A DNA stretch of 32,698 bases from Desulfobulbaceae bacterium (GCA_024640625.1 JAHEER010000017.1:1-32698), one strand, 5' to 3'; counted from the first letter of the stretch, positions 1 through 9,931 are shown. The notes: generated by a model not told the origin, from the sequence alone. A program made the numbers and translations.

Positions 1-371
1 TTGACTCGCTGGCCGTCCAATTCCGGCACCACCGCAGTCGCCTGTTTTATGCGCTTCTGCTTCACTTCCGGGGCAACAGATATCAGGTAGTCGACATCGA
101 CACCGCCGGCCTCCAACCGCGATTCTGCCTCCCTGCTCTCGTCTTCCATGCTCTGCGTGACGCTGGACGGGTCAGATTCCCTGAGCTTGCTGACCCTCAC
201 ATAGGTTCCCAGATCGTAAACCTGCTCCGAGGTAAGTTTCTCGAAGGGATCCTCGAATTCGAAGGTGCCGACCAGGTCCTCCCACTGAAGCTCTATGACT
301 TGGATGGCGGAAACGGCCGCTGTACAACCGATAAAAACCATGATTAAAACTAACCCTATCAGCCGCCTCAT
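1..371 (-). CDS. DUF3299-type exported protein, 3' end cut off by window edge
   Basis: An open frame runs leftward from ATG at 371 to base 1 without a stop, so only about 123 N-terminal residues are present. The protein starts MRRLIGLVLIMVFIGC, a basic start plus hydrophobic segment that is either a signal peptide or a lipoprotein signal with Cys16 as a lipidation candidate (Phe at -3 is a poor lipobox residue). The mature part contains QWEDLVGTFEFEDPFEKL, then LEAGGVDVDYL, and ends VVPELDGQRV. This order (Trp-x-x-Leu, a Phe-x-x-Pro-Phe segment, Gly-Val-Asp-Val-Asp, Leu-Asp-Gly) matches my memory of DUF3299 proteins, whose missing part carries the most conserved core. An in-frame ATG at 389 is an alternative start; neither has a good ribosome binding site. 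The molecular function of the family is unknown to me. Confidence 0.6.
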   Translation of the reverse strand, partial: MRRLIGLVLIMVFIGCTAAVSAIQVIELQWEDLVGTFEFEDPFEKLTSEQVYDLGTYVRVSKLRESDPSSVTQSMEDESREAESRLEAGGVDVDYLISVAPEVKQKRIKQATAVVPELDGQRV

Positions 372-575
372 TGCATTGCACCCATTCATAACTTTAATTA
401 TTAACTCATCAAGAAAACGTTAAAGCTCCCTTGAAAAATTGCCTTATTGCTCAATCTCTGCGTTGCACGGGAAACTAAATCGGTGGTGGCTTGTGCACCG
501 CTATTGTGCTCTCACCTGCCTTCTTATCACCCGAGGTAAGGGTAATGCACTACGCATCAATTTCAAGCTCAGGGG

Positions 576-612
576 GTGGCGATGACCAAAGACTCTCTCC
601 GGCAATCGCCAC
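576..612. other. Inverted repeat downstream of the peroxiredoxin gene
   Basis: GTGGCGAT (576-583) is the exact reverse complement of ATCGCCAC (605-612), with a 21-base loop. The pairing can continue outward through G-T wobbles to about 572/616. It lies in the 270-base gap between the peroxiredoxin stop and the DUF3299 gene, both on the minus strand. No T-run follows on either strand, so it is not a classical intrinsic terminator. It may shape the 3' end of the peroxiredoxin transcript or be chance. I see no gene in this gap. Confidence 0.25.
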
Positions 613-641
613 TCTTACAGGATTGATAAACTGCCCATCCT

Positions 642-1358
642 TTAATCAAAAGCCATGCTTGTCTCCCACTCTTTCCATACCTTACCGACCAGATCAATTC
701 CCGGTTTCAAGGTCTTCTTGCCGGGGCGCCAGCCGGACGGGGTCGCCTCGGTCCCATCGGTCTCACGGACCAGTTGGAAGGCCTGGATCTGTCGAAGCGT
801 CTCATCGACATTCCTGCCCACCGGCGGAGACAATACCTCGAAACCCTGAATAACCCCATCGGGATCGATCAGAAAACGTCCTCTTGTTTCCACACCGGCG
901 GCCTCATCGTATATACCGTAGATCCTTCCGACAGCGCCGCTGGCATCGGAAAGCATGGGAAATGGCACACCGCCCTCTACCATCTTCGACAACTCATCGT
1001 CTACCCACATCTTGTGCACGAACATGGAGTCAATGGACATCGACAGAACTTCGACACCGAGTTTCTGGAACTCTGAATATTTCTCAGCGACCGCCGAGAT
1101 TTCGGTGGCTCAGACAAAGGTGAAATCGCCCGGGTAGAAACACAGCACTACCCATTTACCGAGATAATCGCTTAGTTTGACATTGACGAATTTACCCTGC
1201 TCATATCCCGGCGCCATAAAATCGGGCGCTTTCTGGCCGACCGTTATCATTGCACGTTCCCCCTTGATCTTCGGTGATCCTTCGCTCGTTTCATTCGATG
1301 CTTCTGCAACCGGTCCTCCGGTGGGACGGGCACATCCGACATCTGCCTCTTCGGTCAT
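642..1358 (-). CDS. Selenocysteine-containing peroxiredoxin (AhpC/Prx family), UGA read as Sec83
   Basis: Thiol/selenol peroxidase that would reduce H2O2 and organic peroxides in the cytoplasm. The frame from ATG 1358 runs to FYPGDFTFV, meets TGA at 1112-1110, and continues in the same frame as [11 protein letters not shown] to TAA at 642. Typical 2-Cys peroxiredoxins read DFTFVCPTE here, so the TGA falls exactly on the peroxidatic cysteine codon. That gives a 238-residue protein with Sec83. A SECIS-like hairpin follows the TGA. The start at 1358 has GGAGGGAG at 1368-1361; ATG at 1250 ([11 protein letters not shown]) is a shorter alternative with its own purine-rich upstream. The conserved Arg lies in [10 protein letters not shown]. 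The C-terminal site, usually EVCPANW, is EATPSGW, so the resolving Cys is missing; the only cysteines are Cys9 and Cys73. The gene is divergent from perR and katG. Confidence 0.9.
1083..1098 (-). promoter_or_regulatory. Bacterial-type SECIS hairpin of the Sec-peroxiredoxin
   Basis: In the mRNA, bases +12 to +27 after the UGA form CUCGGC-GGUC-GCUGAG: six pairs (one G-U) closed by a GGUC loop, with a further U-A pair below. The loop Gs are at +18/+19, within the range of about 16-37 bases usual for bacterial SECIS elements. A GGU-containing apical loop is the feature bound by SelB in E. coli fdhF. The hairpin lies inside the coding region, as expected for bacteria. Confidence 0.8.
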
Positions 1359-1399
1359 AACTCCCTCCATTGATTTGATGCTACTACAATGTGTTATTA

Positions 1400-1413
1400 T
1401 GGGCATATGCCCA
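1400..1413. promoter_or_regulatory. 14-bp perfect palindrome upstream of the Sec-peroxiredoxin
   Basis: TGGGCATATGCCCA is a perfect palindrome, 42-55 bases upstream of the peroxiredoxin start at 1358. On the minus strand it runs into CATAAT, a candidate -10 element; the hexamer 17 bases farther upstream is a poor -35. A weak -35 beside a strong palindrome suggests an activator or repressor operator. The binding protein is not identifiable from sequence, and the site does not resemble a PerR box. Confidence 0.35.
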
Positions 1414-1548
1414 CATAGGGCCATTATTATGTTTCCCGGACCAAATGTCAAGGCGGTGAATATTGGGAGGCGCTGTTTAAAGAACTCGGACATGAGCCAA
1501 TCGGGACAGCCTCCAAACAGCATGGTACATCACCCACATCACCAGACT

Positions 1549-1563
1549 TAAGAATGATTATAG
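1549..1563. promoter_or_regulatory. PerR-box-like site in the divergent prx/perR region
   Basis: Read on the minus strand this 15-mer is CTATAATCATTCTTA. It matches the Gram-positive PerR consensus TTATAATNATTATAA at 11 of 14 defined positions. It lies about midway between the two divergent starts (1358 and 1757), so it could serve either or both. The remaining 398-base intergenic region (1359-1756) is AT-rich and holds no gene that I can see. It also contains an imperfect TTACAA/TTGTAA inverted repeat near 1615-1645. Confidence 0.4.
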
Positions 1564-1756
1564 TTGTGGAGTATCGCTTCATTTCCCACATCACGAATTA
1601 TCGTTCAATTACTTTTACAAGTGAATAAATTATTTGTAATATCGGCTATTTGAGAACATATGCAATCAGTCGGTCATTTATCAATCGAACCATTGACCAT
1701 CCGCCTCATGATGGTTAATAACTAAATAGTAATTCATTCCTATTTGCCAGACAACA

Positions 1757-4418
<2,662 letters not shown>

Positions 4419-4422
4419 TTTC

Positions 4423-4452
4423 CAAAGGGACACAGATCACTGTGCCCCTTTG
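4423..4452. repeat. REP-like hairpin A after katG
   Basis: CAAAGGGACACAG (4423-4435), loop ATCA, CTGTGCCCCTTTG (4440-4452): twelve pairs and one A-C mismatch. It starts five bases after the katG stop and could act as a transcript-stabilising or terminating element, but no T-run follows. The GGGACAC core is shared with hairpins at 4487, 12298 and 14433. Confidence 0.6.
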
Positions 4453-4460
4453 AGTAAAAA

Positions 4461-4480
4461 CGTTGGAATCTTAGCCAACG
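4461..4480. repeat. Middle hairpin between two REP-like hairpins
   Basis: CGTTGG (4461-4466) and CCAACG (4475-4480) are exact reverse complements with an 8-base loop. The hairpin lies between the two GGGACAC hairpins, so 4423-4514 holds three stem-loops in a row, an arrangement reminiscent of composite BIME-type repeats. Confidence 0.45.
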
Positions 4481-4486
4481 CGGAAG

Positions 4487-4514
4487 ATGGGGACACACCA
4501 AGCTGTGTCCCCAT
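4487..4514. repeat. REP-like hairpin B before the Spy-like gene
   Basis: ATGGGGACACA (4487-4497), loop CCAAGC, TGTGTCCCCAT (4504-4514): an 11-bp perfect stem. It ends 8 bases before the AGAGGTG ribosome binding site of the gene at 4538, so it could lie in that gene's leader. It shares the GGGACAC core with the other hairpins in this window. Confidence 0.6.
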
Positions 4515-4537
4515 TACTTTTCAGAGGTGAACAACAA

Positions 4538-5125
4538 ATGAGACCGCTCCTACTGATTGTGATTCTTGCGCTGCTGCCCTTTCCTGCCTTTGCCTCTGCT
4601 TCTGACCCTCTAAGATCCCACTATGCTGGTGAACAACAAAGGGAAATCAAGAGCTTATCAGATTCCGACATGGATCAGTTACAAAACGGGCAGGGATGGG
4701 GATTAGCCAAGGCAGCGGAACTCAACGGCGTACCGGGACCAGCACACCTGCTGGAGATGAAAAAGGAGATCAGCCTGAATCCTGATCAGGTCGAAAAAAT
4801 CGAAACCCTGTATCGTCAGATGCGGGATCAGGCAATTCCGCTGGGCAACAAGCTGATCGAGTTTGAAAGGGAACTGAATACTCATTTTGCCCAGCACACA
4901 ATTAATGAAGAGATTCTGCAGGAATTGCTCGAACAGATTGAACAAGTTCGCCTGCAGCTGCGTTTCGTGCACCTGTCGACGCACCTGAAAACCCCAGAAA
5001 TACTGACTGCAGAGCAGATAGATCGATATAATGAATTACGTGGATACTCATCCGACGATCCCTGTGATAACGTTCCCGCAGGGCACGATCCAGTCATGTG
5101 GAAAATGCATAACAATTGCCCATGA
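4538..5125 (+). CDS. Spy/CpxP-like periplasmic protein
   Basis: The 195-residue protein begins with a clear signal peptide (MRPLLLIVILALLPFPAFASA), so it is exported to the periplasm. The mature part is helical and charged. It carries SLNPDQVEKIETLYRQM about residue 84 and ILTAEQIDRYNELRGY near 165, two copies of the L-(T/N)-x-x-Q type motif of the Spy/CpxP fold. Members of that group act as ATP-independent periplasmic chaperones or metal/envelope stress proteins; which one applies here is not shown. The C-terminus has two cysteines (DDPCDN and the NNCP end) that could form a disulfide. The start at 4538 is set by AGAGGTG at 4523-4529; an in-frame ATG at 4487 lies inside a repeat hairpin and is unlikely. 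No partner histidine kinase is nearby. Confidence 0.7.
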   Translation: MRPLLLIVILALLPFPAFASASDPLRSHYAGEQQREIKSLSDSDMDQLQNGQGWGLAKAAELNGVPGPAHLLEMKKEISLNPDQVEKIETLYRQMRDQAIPLGNKLIEFERELNTHFAQHTINEEILQELLEQIEQVRLQLRFVHLSTHLKTPEILTAEQIDRYNELRGYSSDDPCDNVPAGHDPVMWKMHNNCP

Positions 5126-5284
5126 TCACTTCATCTTTATGATGTTCTGCGATAATTCAGAAGCCCGGTCTGGGACCAGCGGTCTAGGGCAGCAGTCTCA
5201 CTACAGGGGCAAACCTTTTTCCTGTGCTTCAGATTATGCGTGACGAAACTCTGAGGACCCAGTCGAACGAGCTGCCATCAGGCC

Positions 5285-5464
5285 TCATCCAGTGCGGTCA
5301 TAAATCAATTCGCCTATTTCCTCACTGGGTAAGGATGCTGAAAATTCGTATAAACAATATTCACACTGAATGAGCTGATCCAGATCTTCACGGTACAGAA
5401 TGATTTGGCTATTGCACTGGGGGCAGTGGACCTCGTACATAATGATTGGTTCTGCATAAATCAT
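5285..5464 (-). CDS. Small zinc-ribbon protein
   Basis: A 59-residue protein with CPQC near residue 13 and CEYC near residue 33, a four-cysteine rubredoxin-like or zinc-ribbon knuckle pair. The rest is acidic (SLPSEEIGELIYDRTG). No helix-turn-helix or membrane segment is present. ATG 5464 follows a GGAG-containing stretch; ATG 5485 and ATG 5440 are alternatives. It lies alone, convergent with the Spy-like gene and divergent from the membrane protein gene at 5631. Zinc binding is inferred from the cysteines only; the role is unknown. Confidence 0.55.
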   Translation of the reverse strand: MIYAEPIIMYEVHCPQCNSQIILYREDLDQLIQCEYCLYEFSASLPSEEIGELIYDRTG

Positions 5465-5576
5465 AATTACCAATCTCCATCCCATTCCCTCTCTCTTAAA
5501 AAGTAAATATTATTACATTGATTTCTACCTGATTGAGAGACACGACAGCGCTGCTTTAGGCTATCTTTAATATTCG

Positions 5577-5598
5577 ATTGCACTGCCTGGGGTGCAAT
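5577..5598. promoter_or_regulatory. Inverted repeat upstream of the membrane protein gene
   Basis: ATTGCAC (5577-5583) and GTGCAAT (5592-5598) are exact reverse complements with an 8-base spacer, 33 bases before the ATG at 5631. The symmetry and position suit an operator or a leader hairpin. No regulator can be assigned. Confidence 0.3.
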
Positions 5599-5630
5599 GT
5601 GTTTGGTGCCAGGTCGGCTGAGACCAGAAG

Positions 5631-6731
5631 ATGAACAATAGAGCTAACAACAGGTGGGGGCCGCTGCTCTGGGTATCACTCGGGGTAGTTACAGTGCTGC
5701 CCCTGTGCGGTGTAATGCTGGCTGGAAAAGAGGTGGTGGCTTATCTCCAATTCCCTCCGCTGACTAGACCTGTTGCCCATGCCGGTTTCTCATGGCTGGT
5801 CTTCAGCGCTATTGCATCAGTCATTTGCGCCACTGCAGTGCCCCCCATTGCCAGGGTAATCTTCAGTCCTGGCCAGGTCAGTTACGGTACACGCTATTCT
5901 TTTCCTCTCTGGGGCTGGGGCTCAATCTTGTTATGTTTCGTCTCCTGGATTATGGCCTGGACCAGGTTTGACTGGTTTGCTGATTATCAGATATTTACCT
6001 TCAGTCCTTTGTGGTTCGGGTATATCGGCATCGTAAACGCACTTACGTATGCACGATCAGGAACGTGCATGTTGATTGACAGGCCAAGGTATCTGGCCAG
6101 GCTTTTTCTGGTCAGTGCCGTTTTCTGGTGGTATTTTGAATACCTCAACAGATTCGTGCAGAACTGGTATTACCTGGGCATTGAAGGTCTCTCACCCGCC
6201 CAGTATGTAGTGTTTGCAACGCTGCCTTTCTCGACGGTGCTGCCCGCTGTGCTCGGCACCTATGAATTGCTCGAGACATTTCCGCGCTTGAGCGCCGGAC
6301 TGGCGAACTACAAAAAGCTCGATATTATCAATCCCAGACCGATCGCCCTCTCTTTTCTTGCGGTCGCATCACTCGGCTTATTTGGTATCGGTGTCTATCC
6401 GGACTACCTTTTCCCGCTGCTTTGGCTCTCACCCTTGTTCATCTTAACAAGCATCCAGCGACTTGCCGGGATTAACACCATCTTCACACCACTCAGACGA
6501 GGAAATTGGCGGCGGATTTTTCTGCTGGCCCTCTCAGCTCTTATCTGCGGTGCATTCTGGGAAATGTGGAATTACCTGAGCTATGCAAAATGGCTCTACT
6601 CTGTTCCGTTTGTGCAGAAATTCCATATATTTGAAATGCCACTTCTCGGGTATGCAGGTTATCTGCCTTTCGGCTTGGAATGTGGAGTGGTTGCCGATTG
6701 CTTTGCAAAAGACCTCAGCACGGGTGATTAG
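5631..6731 (+). CDS. Polytopic membrane protein of unknown function
   Basis: A 366-residue protein with about nine or ten hydrophobic helices spread over its whole length, for example LLWVSLGVVTVLPLCGVML near the start, FSWLVFSAIASVICATAV, GSILLCFVSWIMAW, IALSFLAVASLGLFGIGV and a final LLGYAGYLPFGLECGVV. Aromatic residues are unusually common (VFWWYFEYLNRFVQNWYY in the middle). Polar residues within membrane segments include Glu and Asn of EYLNRF, Glu of FWEMWNYLS and Glu-Cys of GLECGVVADC. These could be functional, but I recognise no transporter or enzyme family. AGAAG precedes the ATG. The gene stands alone, convergent with the gene at 6776, and has an inverted repeat in its upstream region. 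Confidence 0.75.
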   Translation: MNNRANNRWGPLLWVSLGVVTVLPLCGVMLAGKEVVAYLQFPPLTRPVAHAGFSWLVFSAIASVICATAVPPIARVIFSPGQVSYGTRYSFPLWGWGSILLCFVSWIMAWTRFDWFADYQIFTFSPLWFGYIGIVNALTYARSGTCMLIDRPRYLARLFLVSAVFWWYFEYLNRFVQNWYYLGIEGLSPAQYVVFATLPFSTVLPAVLGTYELLETFPRLSAGLANYKKLDIINPRPIALSFLAVASLGLFGIGVYPDYLFPLLWLSPLFILTSIQRLAGINTIFTPLRRGNWRRIFLLALSALICGAFWEMWNYLSYAKWLYSVPFVQKFHIFEMPLLGYAGYLPFGLECGVVADCFAKDLSTGD

Positions 6732-6775
6732 GCTTCCTGTATAAAACCAGAAAATCCTCGAGCACACGTTTCCCG

Positions 6776-7735
6776 TTACCTCAGCTCAAACTCGACAAAC
6801 ACGCCCTCCCGCTGCATTTCGTCTGCCAGGGTAAAGGTGGCAAAGGTGATGGTATCGGCCTTCTCGCTCGGGTCGTCGGTGAGGACATTTTTCCAGTTCA
6901 ATCTCAAGGATATGAGCCTCATATCCATAATGTCGTCAGGCCTGGAGAGGCACTCTACTGCAATTGTCAGCCAGTCTTCCTGGGTTTCACTTCTGCTCCT
7001 GGCAGAGACAAGCTGGTCTTCGGTTTCCGCCAATAACCTTTCGACCTCTTTCTTTTTTTTCGATTGTTCTGGATCGTAGGGGACGAACACGCATCCCATG
7101 CCTGCCCCTTTTGCCGTGCCAAACATCTTTTCCATGGCCCGCAGCCGCACCTGCCGCTGGCTGAGGTCTACCAGCCTGGTCCGCGCCTCCGAAAGTTCCC
7201 GGGCAACCGCCTCTGCTATGATATCAAGGGTATATTTTTCCAGCGCCTTTCTCGAACTCGCCAATGTCGTGGACAACCCGACGATGGCATGATCGGTGAA
7301 CGTTACGGCTCTCATCGCTGTCTCGGTGACCATCATGTTGCCCAGCTGCTTCCTGCCGAAAATTGTTTTTTCCCTGCTGGTCATGGTCAACAGCGCGACG
7401 CGGTCTGTTCCGTATAATGAAGCGGACGTACGGACCAGGTCGGCTTGATTTAAAAGATTATCAAGGGTTTCTGATTTTGTGAAAGCTGCTCTTAGAAAAG
7501 GATCGCTGCCATGCCCATTGCGCCGCAGCTTGATCGGACCCGGGATTTCCGTCACTATGGCACGACAGTGAGCCCGGCACCTCTCAATCGGTTCGCGTAA
7601 CCTGTTTCGGTACCCTTTTACCAACTTTAGTTTGGGTTCAATAATGTCAACAACATAATCGATAAGTTCATCTTCCGGGTCGCTGCTCTGAAAAAATCCT
7701 TCAACACGACTCCGCATGAACTGTAACACGCCCAT
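6776..7735 (-). CDS. Conserved-looking protein of unknown function, helical
   Basis: A 319-residue soluble protein with no signal peptide or membrane segment. It is rich in charged helices: DELIDYVVDIIEPKLKLVKGYRNRL near residue 22, a central block (FGRKQLGNMMVTETAMRAVTFTDHAIVGL) that looks like a conserved core, then a long predicted helical region around ARELSEARTRLVDLSQRQVRLRAMEKMFG and a lysine-rich KKKKEVERLLAETEDQLVSARSR coiled-coil stretch. The C-terminus is mixed (LRLNWKNVLTDD, TFTLADEM). I do not recognise the family. The ATG at 7735 has no good ribosome binding site. The 98-residue gene at 7896 lies upstream on the same strand, 160 bases away, so they may be related functionally, but nothing proves it. 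Confidence 0.65.
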   Translation of the reverse strand: MGVLQFMRSRVEGFFQSSDPEDELIDYVVDIIEPKLKLVKGYRNRLREPIERCRAHCRAIVTEIPGPIKLRRNGHGSDPFLRAAFTKSETLDNLLNQADLVRTSASLYGTDRVALLTMTSREKTIFGRKQLGNMMVTETAMRAVTFTDHAIVGLSTTLASSRKALEKYTLDIIAEAVARELSEARTRLVDLSQRQVRLRAMEKMFGTAKGAGMGCVFVPYDPEQSKKKKEVERLLAETEDQLVSARSRSETQEDWLTIAVECLSRPDDIMDMRLISLRLNWKNVLTDDPSEKADTITFATFTLADEMQREGVFVEFELR

Positions 7736-7895
7736 ATTTTAAATCTTCGTCCGTTTCTGTCGAGTAAGGTGAGCGTTAGGTGTTGACAAATACAGACCCT
7801 CGCGCTGCGCCAGCCAAAACCTTCGCCGGTGCTGGCTTGAATCCTGCTATCCCATCCGCCTGCTGCATCTGCTCATTTTCCTAGAGTTCAAGATG

Positions 7896-8192
7896 TCAGA
7901 GCATAAACGGTGCCCTTTCCTGAAATTCAGCGAAATTTTTATCTATGGAGCTGAAAATATTCAGAATTTTTTCTTTAGTGGCCAGGGTGTTCTGAGCGGT
8001 TTCCTGCGCATCGAGAGCACGAAGCTGCCCAACAGCATCAGCAATTGCCGACCTGAGCGATTCCACCCTGGCGCTGAGCGGGTTCTTCTGATCGGCAGTT
8101 GCCTTTTCCACCATCTGTGTCAACCTGTCGAGACCCTGCTGCCACTCGACAACCTTTTCGTCAATGATATCTCCATAGGTCGGGGAATGCAT
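7896..8192 (-). CDS. Small helical protein of unknown function
   Basis: A 98-residue, cysteine-free protein. GAGAGGAGG lies eight bases before the ATG, an excellent ribosome binding site that argues strongly for a real gene. The sequence is nearly all amphipathic helix (VVEWQQGLDRLTQMVEKA, RVESLRSAIADAVGQLRALDAQ, KEKILNIFSSIDKNFAEFQER), consistent with a coiled coil or a small helical bundle. There is no signal peptide or membrane segment. I do not recognise the family. The 215-base gap before it (8193-8407) shows no further gene. Confidence 0.6.
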   Translation of the reverse strand: MHSPTYGDIIDEKVVEWQQGLDRLTQMVEKATADQKNPLSARVESLRSAIADAVGQLRALDAQETAQNTLATKEKILNIFSSIDKNFAEFQERAPFML

Positions 8193-8407
8193 GGAAATCC
8201 TCCTCTCACGATTAAAACTCAGTACATCTCAAAGGGGCCATGGTTTCCAGCCTGCTCTTACCCTATAATATAAATCCTGATGCGGACACCGCCAAATGAG
8301 ATGTCCAATTATGCGGGTGCACCACTGCGAACGCATAAATCGCAGGACAGATGGGCGAATTTCAGCACCAATCAGGAGTGGATAAAAGATCTTTGTTTTC
8401 CAGCCTT

Positions 8408-9931
8408 TCAGATGCGTGACACCGGCCTCAGAGGTTCATAGGTGTCAAGCTGAAGATGATCGCGGGCCTGGGCGGGTACATGCGTCATCAAATTGCTGTA
8501 GAGCACATGGTCTTCTGAAATATCGGCAATCGTCGGGGTGCCCATCAAGCGCATCACCATGGTCAATTCGTCTTTGAAAAGCGAGCACATCCTTTCCACT
8601 CCCGCCTGACCGTAAGCTGCGAGGCTGTAGAGCACGGGACGCCCGATGCCGACCGCAGTCGCACCGAGGGCAATGGCTTTGAAGACGTCACTGCCCCGGC
8701 GAATGCCGCCATCTATGAATACCTCGAAACGCGAACGCCAGTTCGAATCATGCTCATCAAGCGCGGCAATCGCTTCGGGCAAGATTTCAATTGCCGACCT
8801 GGCGGTATCAAGTTGCCTGCCGCCATGGTTTGACAGCACAACGCCGTCACAGCCCATCTGGTAGGCCAGCACCGTGTCCAGTCCACAGCCGACACCTTTT
8901 AGGATAATCGGCAGCGTGGTGATGCCTTTCAGCCAGGTGATATCGTCCCAGCATAAGCTCGGATCAATAAATTCACTGATCGCACGGGCAACGCCCTCGC
9001 TGCGCTTGACGTCATCACCTTTCTGGACATCGGTGCTTTTGGTAAATTTATTGCGCATATCCTTTTCGCGGCGCCCCAACTGCGGCGCGTCCACCGTGAC
9101 GAATATCGCTTTGACCCCGCCGTCCTCCAGCCGCTTGACGTACTCTTCTGTGCGCCCTCTTTGCGAATTCACATACAATTGACCAAACTGGACCTGACCG
9201 GGCTGGCGGACTCCCAGCATTTCATCCAGCGAGAAAGAGGACAAGGTGGGCAGCATGTAAATTACCTCTGAACTCGCAGCAGCCCGTGAAATTGCCAGTT
9301 CGCCCTCCTCGTCAGCCAGCTTGCCCAATGCTGTTGCACTTAAATAGAGGGGCAAAGAGGATTTCACCCCAAGAATGGAAGTCGTCAGGTCAATGTTTTT
9401 GACATTGACTAAGATGCGTGGTTTAAGCCAGATCCGTTGAAAAGCGGTGTGGTTTTCGCGCAGGGTTATTTCATCATCACCCCCGGATGAATAGTAGCCC
9501 CACCCCTCCTCCGTCATTGTCCTGGAGGCGACGCTTTCGAAGTCAAAGGTATTGAGCATGGCCTCGATTGGGGGCTTTTGCCACTGCCGATCCTGAGGGA
9601 CCTCGCTTTCTGCCGGCGCAGACGACTGCTGCTGACTTCTCGGCAGCGCTTTTTCCTTACCTGCCACCACATGGATGGCCGGGTCAACCGTGTCCATATC
9701 GACAACGCCAACACATGCTTCAGGGGTAAGAAGTCGTTCGACAATATCCTCCGGGTGCACATCATTGAACAGGTTGGAGACGTCCTTGCCCGCATTGTTG
9801 GTGATTATCGGCGATCCTCCGGGATGCTCCTTCTGAAAGACTGACAAATCATACACCTTGCCGTTTATTACCACCCAACAGTCGTCAGGGGTATTATGAC
9901 GTTCCACTTCCTGCATGGTAATCTTTCGCAT
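8408..9931 (-). CDS. Flavocytochrome b2-like L-lactate (2-hydroxy acid) dehydrogenase, cytochrome b5 plus FMN domains
   Basis: Oxidises an L-2-hydroxy acid, most likely L-lactate, passing electrons from FMN to a fused heme. Residues 1-80 form a cytochrome b5 domain with heme ligands His36 (EHPGGS) and His59 (DVHPEDI). A hinge around 90-120 precedes the TIM-barrel FMN domain. Active-site residues match yeast flavocytochrome b2: Tyr146/147 (GYYSSGGDD), Tyr253 (QLYVNSQR), catalytic His369 and Arg372 (LSNHGGRQLD). Phosphate-binding glycines lie in FIDGGIRRGSDV and GIGRPVLY. At 507 residues it equals the mature yeast enzyme. No signal peptide is seen, so the electron acceptor must be cytoplasmic. 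The start at 9931 has GAGG nine bases upstream; 9937 is an alternative. Other 2-hydroxy acid substrates such as glycolate or mandelate are possible. No lactate permease or regulator is adjacent. Confidence 0.88.
   Translation of the reverse strand: MRKITMQEVERHNTPDDCWVVINGKVYDLSVFQKEHPGGSPIITNNAGKDVSNLFNDVHPEDIVERLLTPEACVGVVDMDTVDPAIHVVAGKEKALPRSQQQSSAPAESEVPQDRQWQKPPIEAMLNTFDFESVASRTMTEEGWGYYSSGGDDEITLRENHTAFQRIWLKPRILVNVKNIDLTTSILGVKSSLPLYLSATALGKLADEEGELAISRAAASSEVIYMLPTLSSFSLDEMLGVRQPGQVQFGQLYVNSQRGRTEEYVKRLEDGGVKAIFVTVDAPQLGRREKDMRNKFTKSTDVQKGDDVKRSEGVARAISEFIDPSLCWDDITWLKGITTLPIILKGVGCGLDTVLAYQMGCDGVVLSNHGGRQLDTARSAIEILPEAIAALDEHDSNWRSRFEVFIDGGIRRGSDVFKAIALGATAVGIGRPVLYSLAAYGQAGVERMCSLFKDELTMVMRLMGTPTIADISEDHVLYSNLMTHVPAQARDHLQLDTYEPLRPVSRI

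Noticed and set aside
172..381. 69-residue minus-strand ORF at the left edge
   Set aside because: A different frame from 371 carries a signal peptide and DUF3299-like sequence running off the edge; the 69-residue frame is its shadow.
642..1040. Apparent separate short peroxiredoxin fragment on the minus strand, next to a fragment at 1110-1523
   Set aside because: The two are one gene: same frame, TGA at the catalytic Cys position, and a SECIS hairpin between. A pseudogene would not normally break exactly at the catalytic codon and keep the frame.
1615..1645. Imperfect TTACAA/TTGTAA inverted repeat as a second PerR box
   Set aside because: Spacing and sequence do not match the PerR consensus when aligned base by base.
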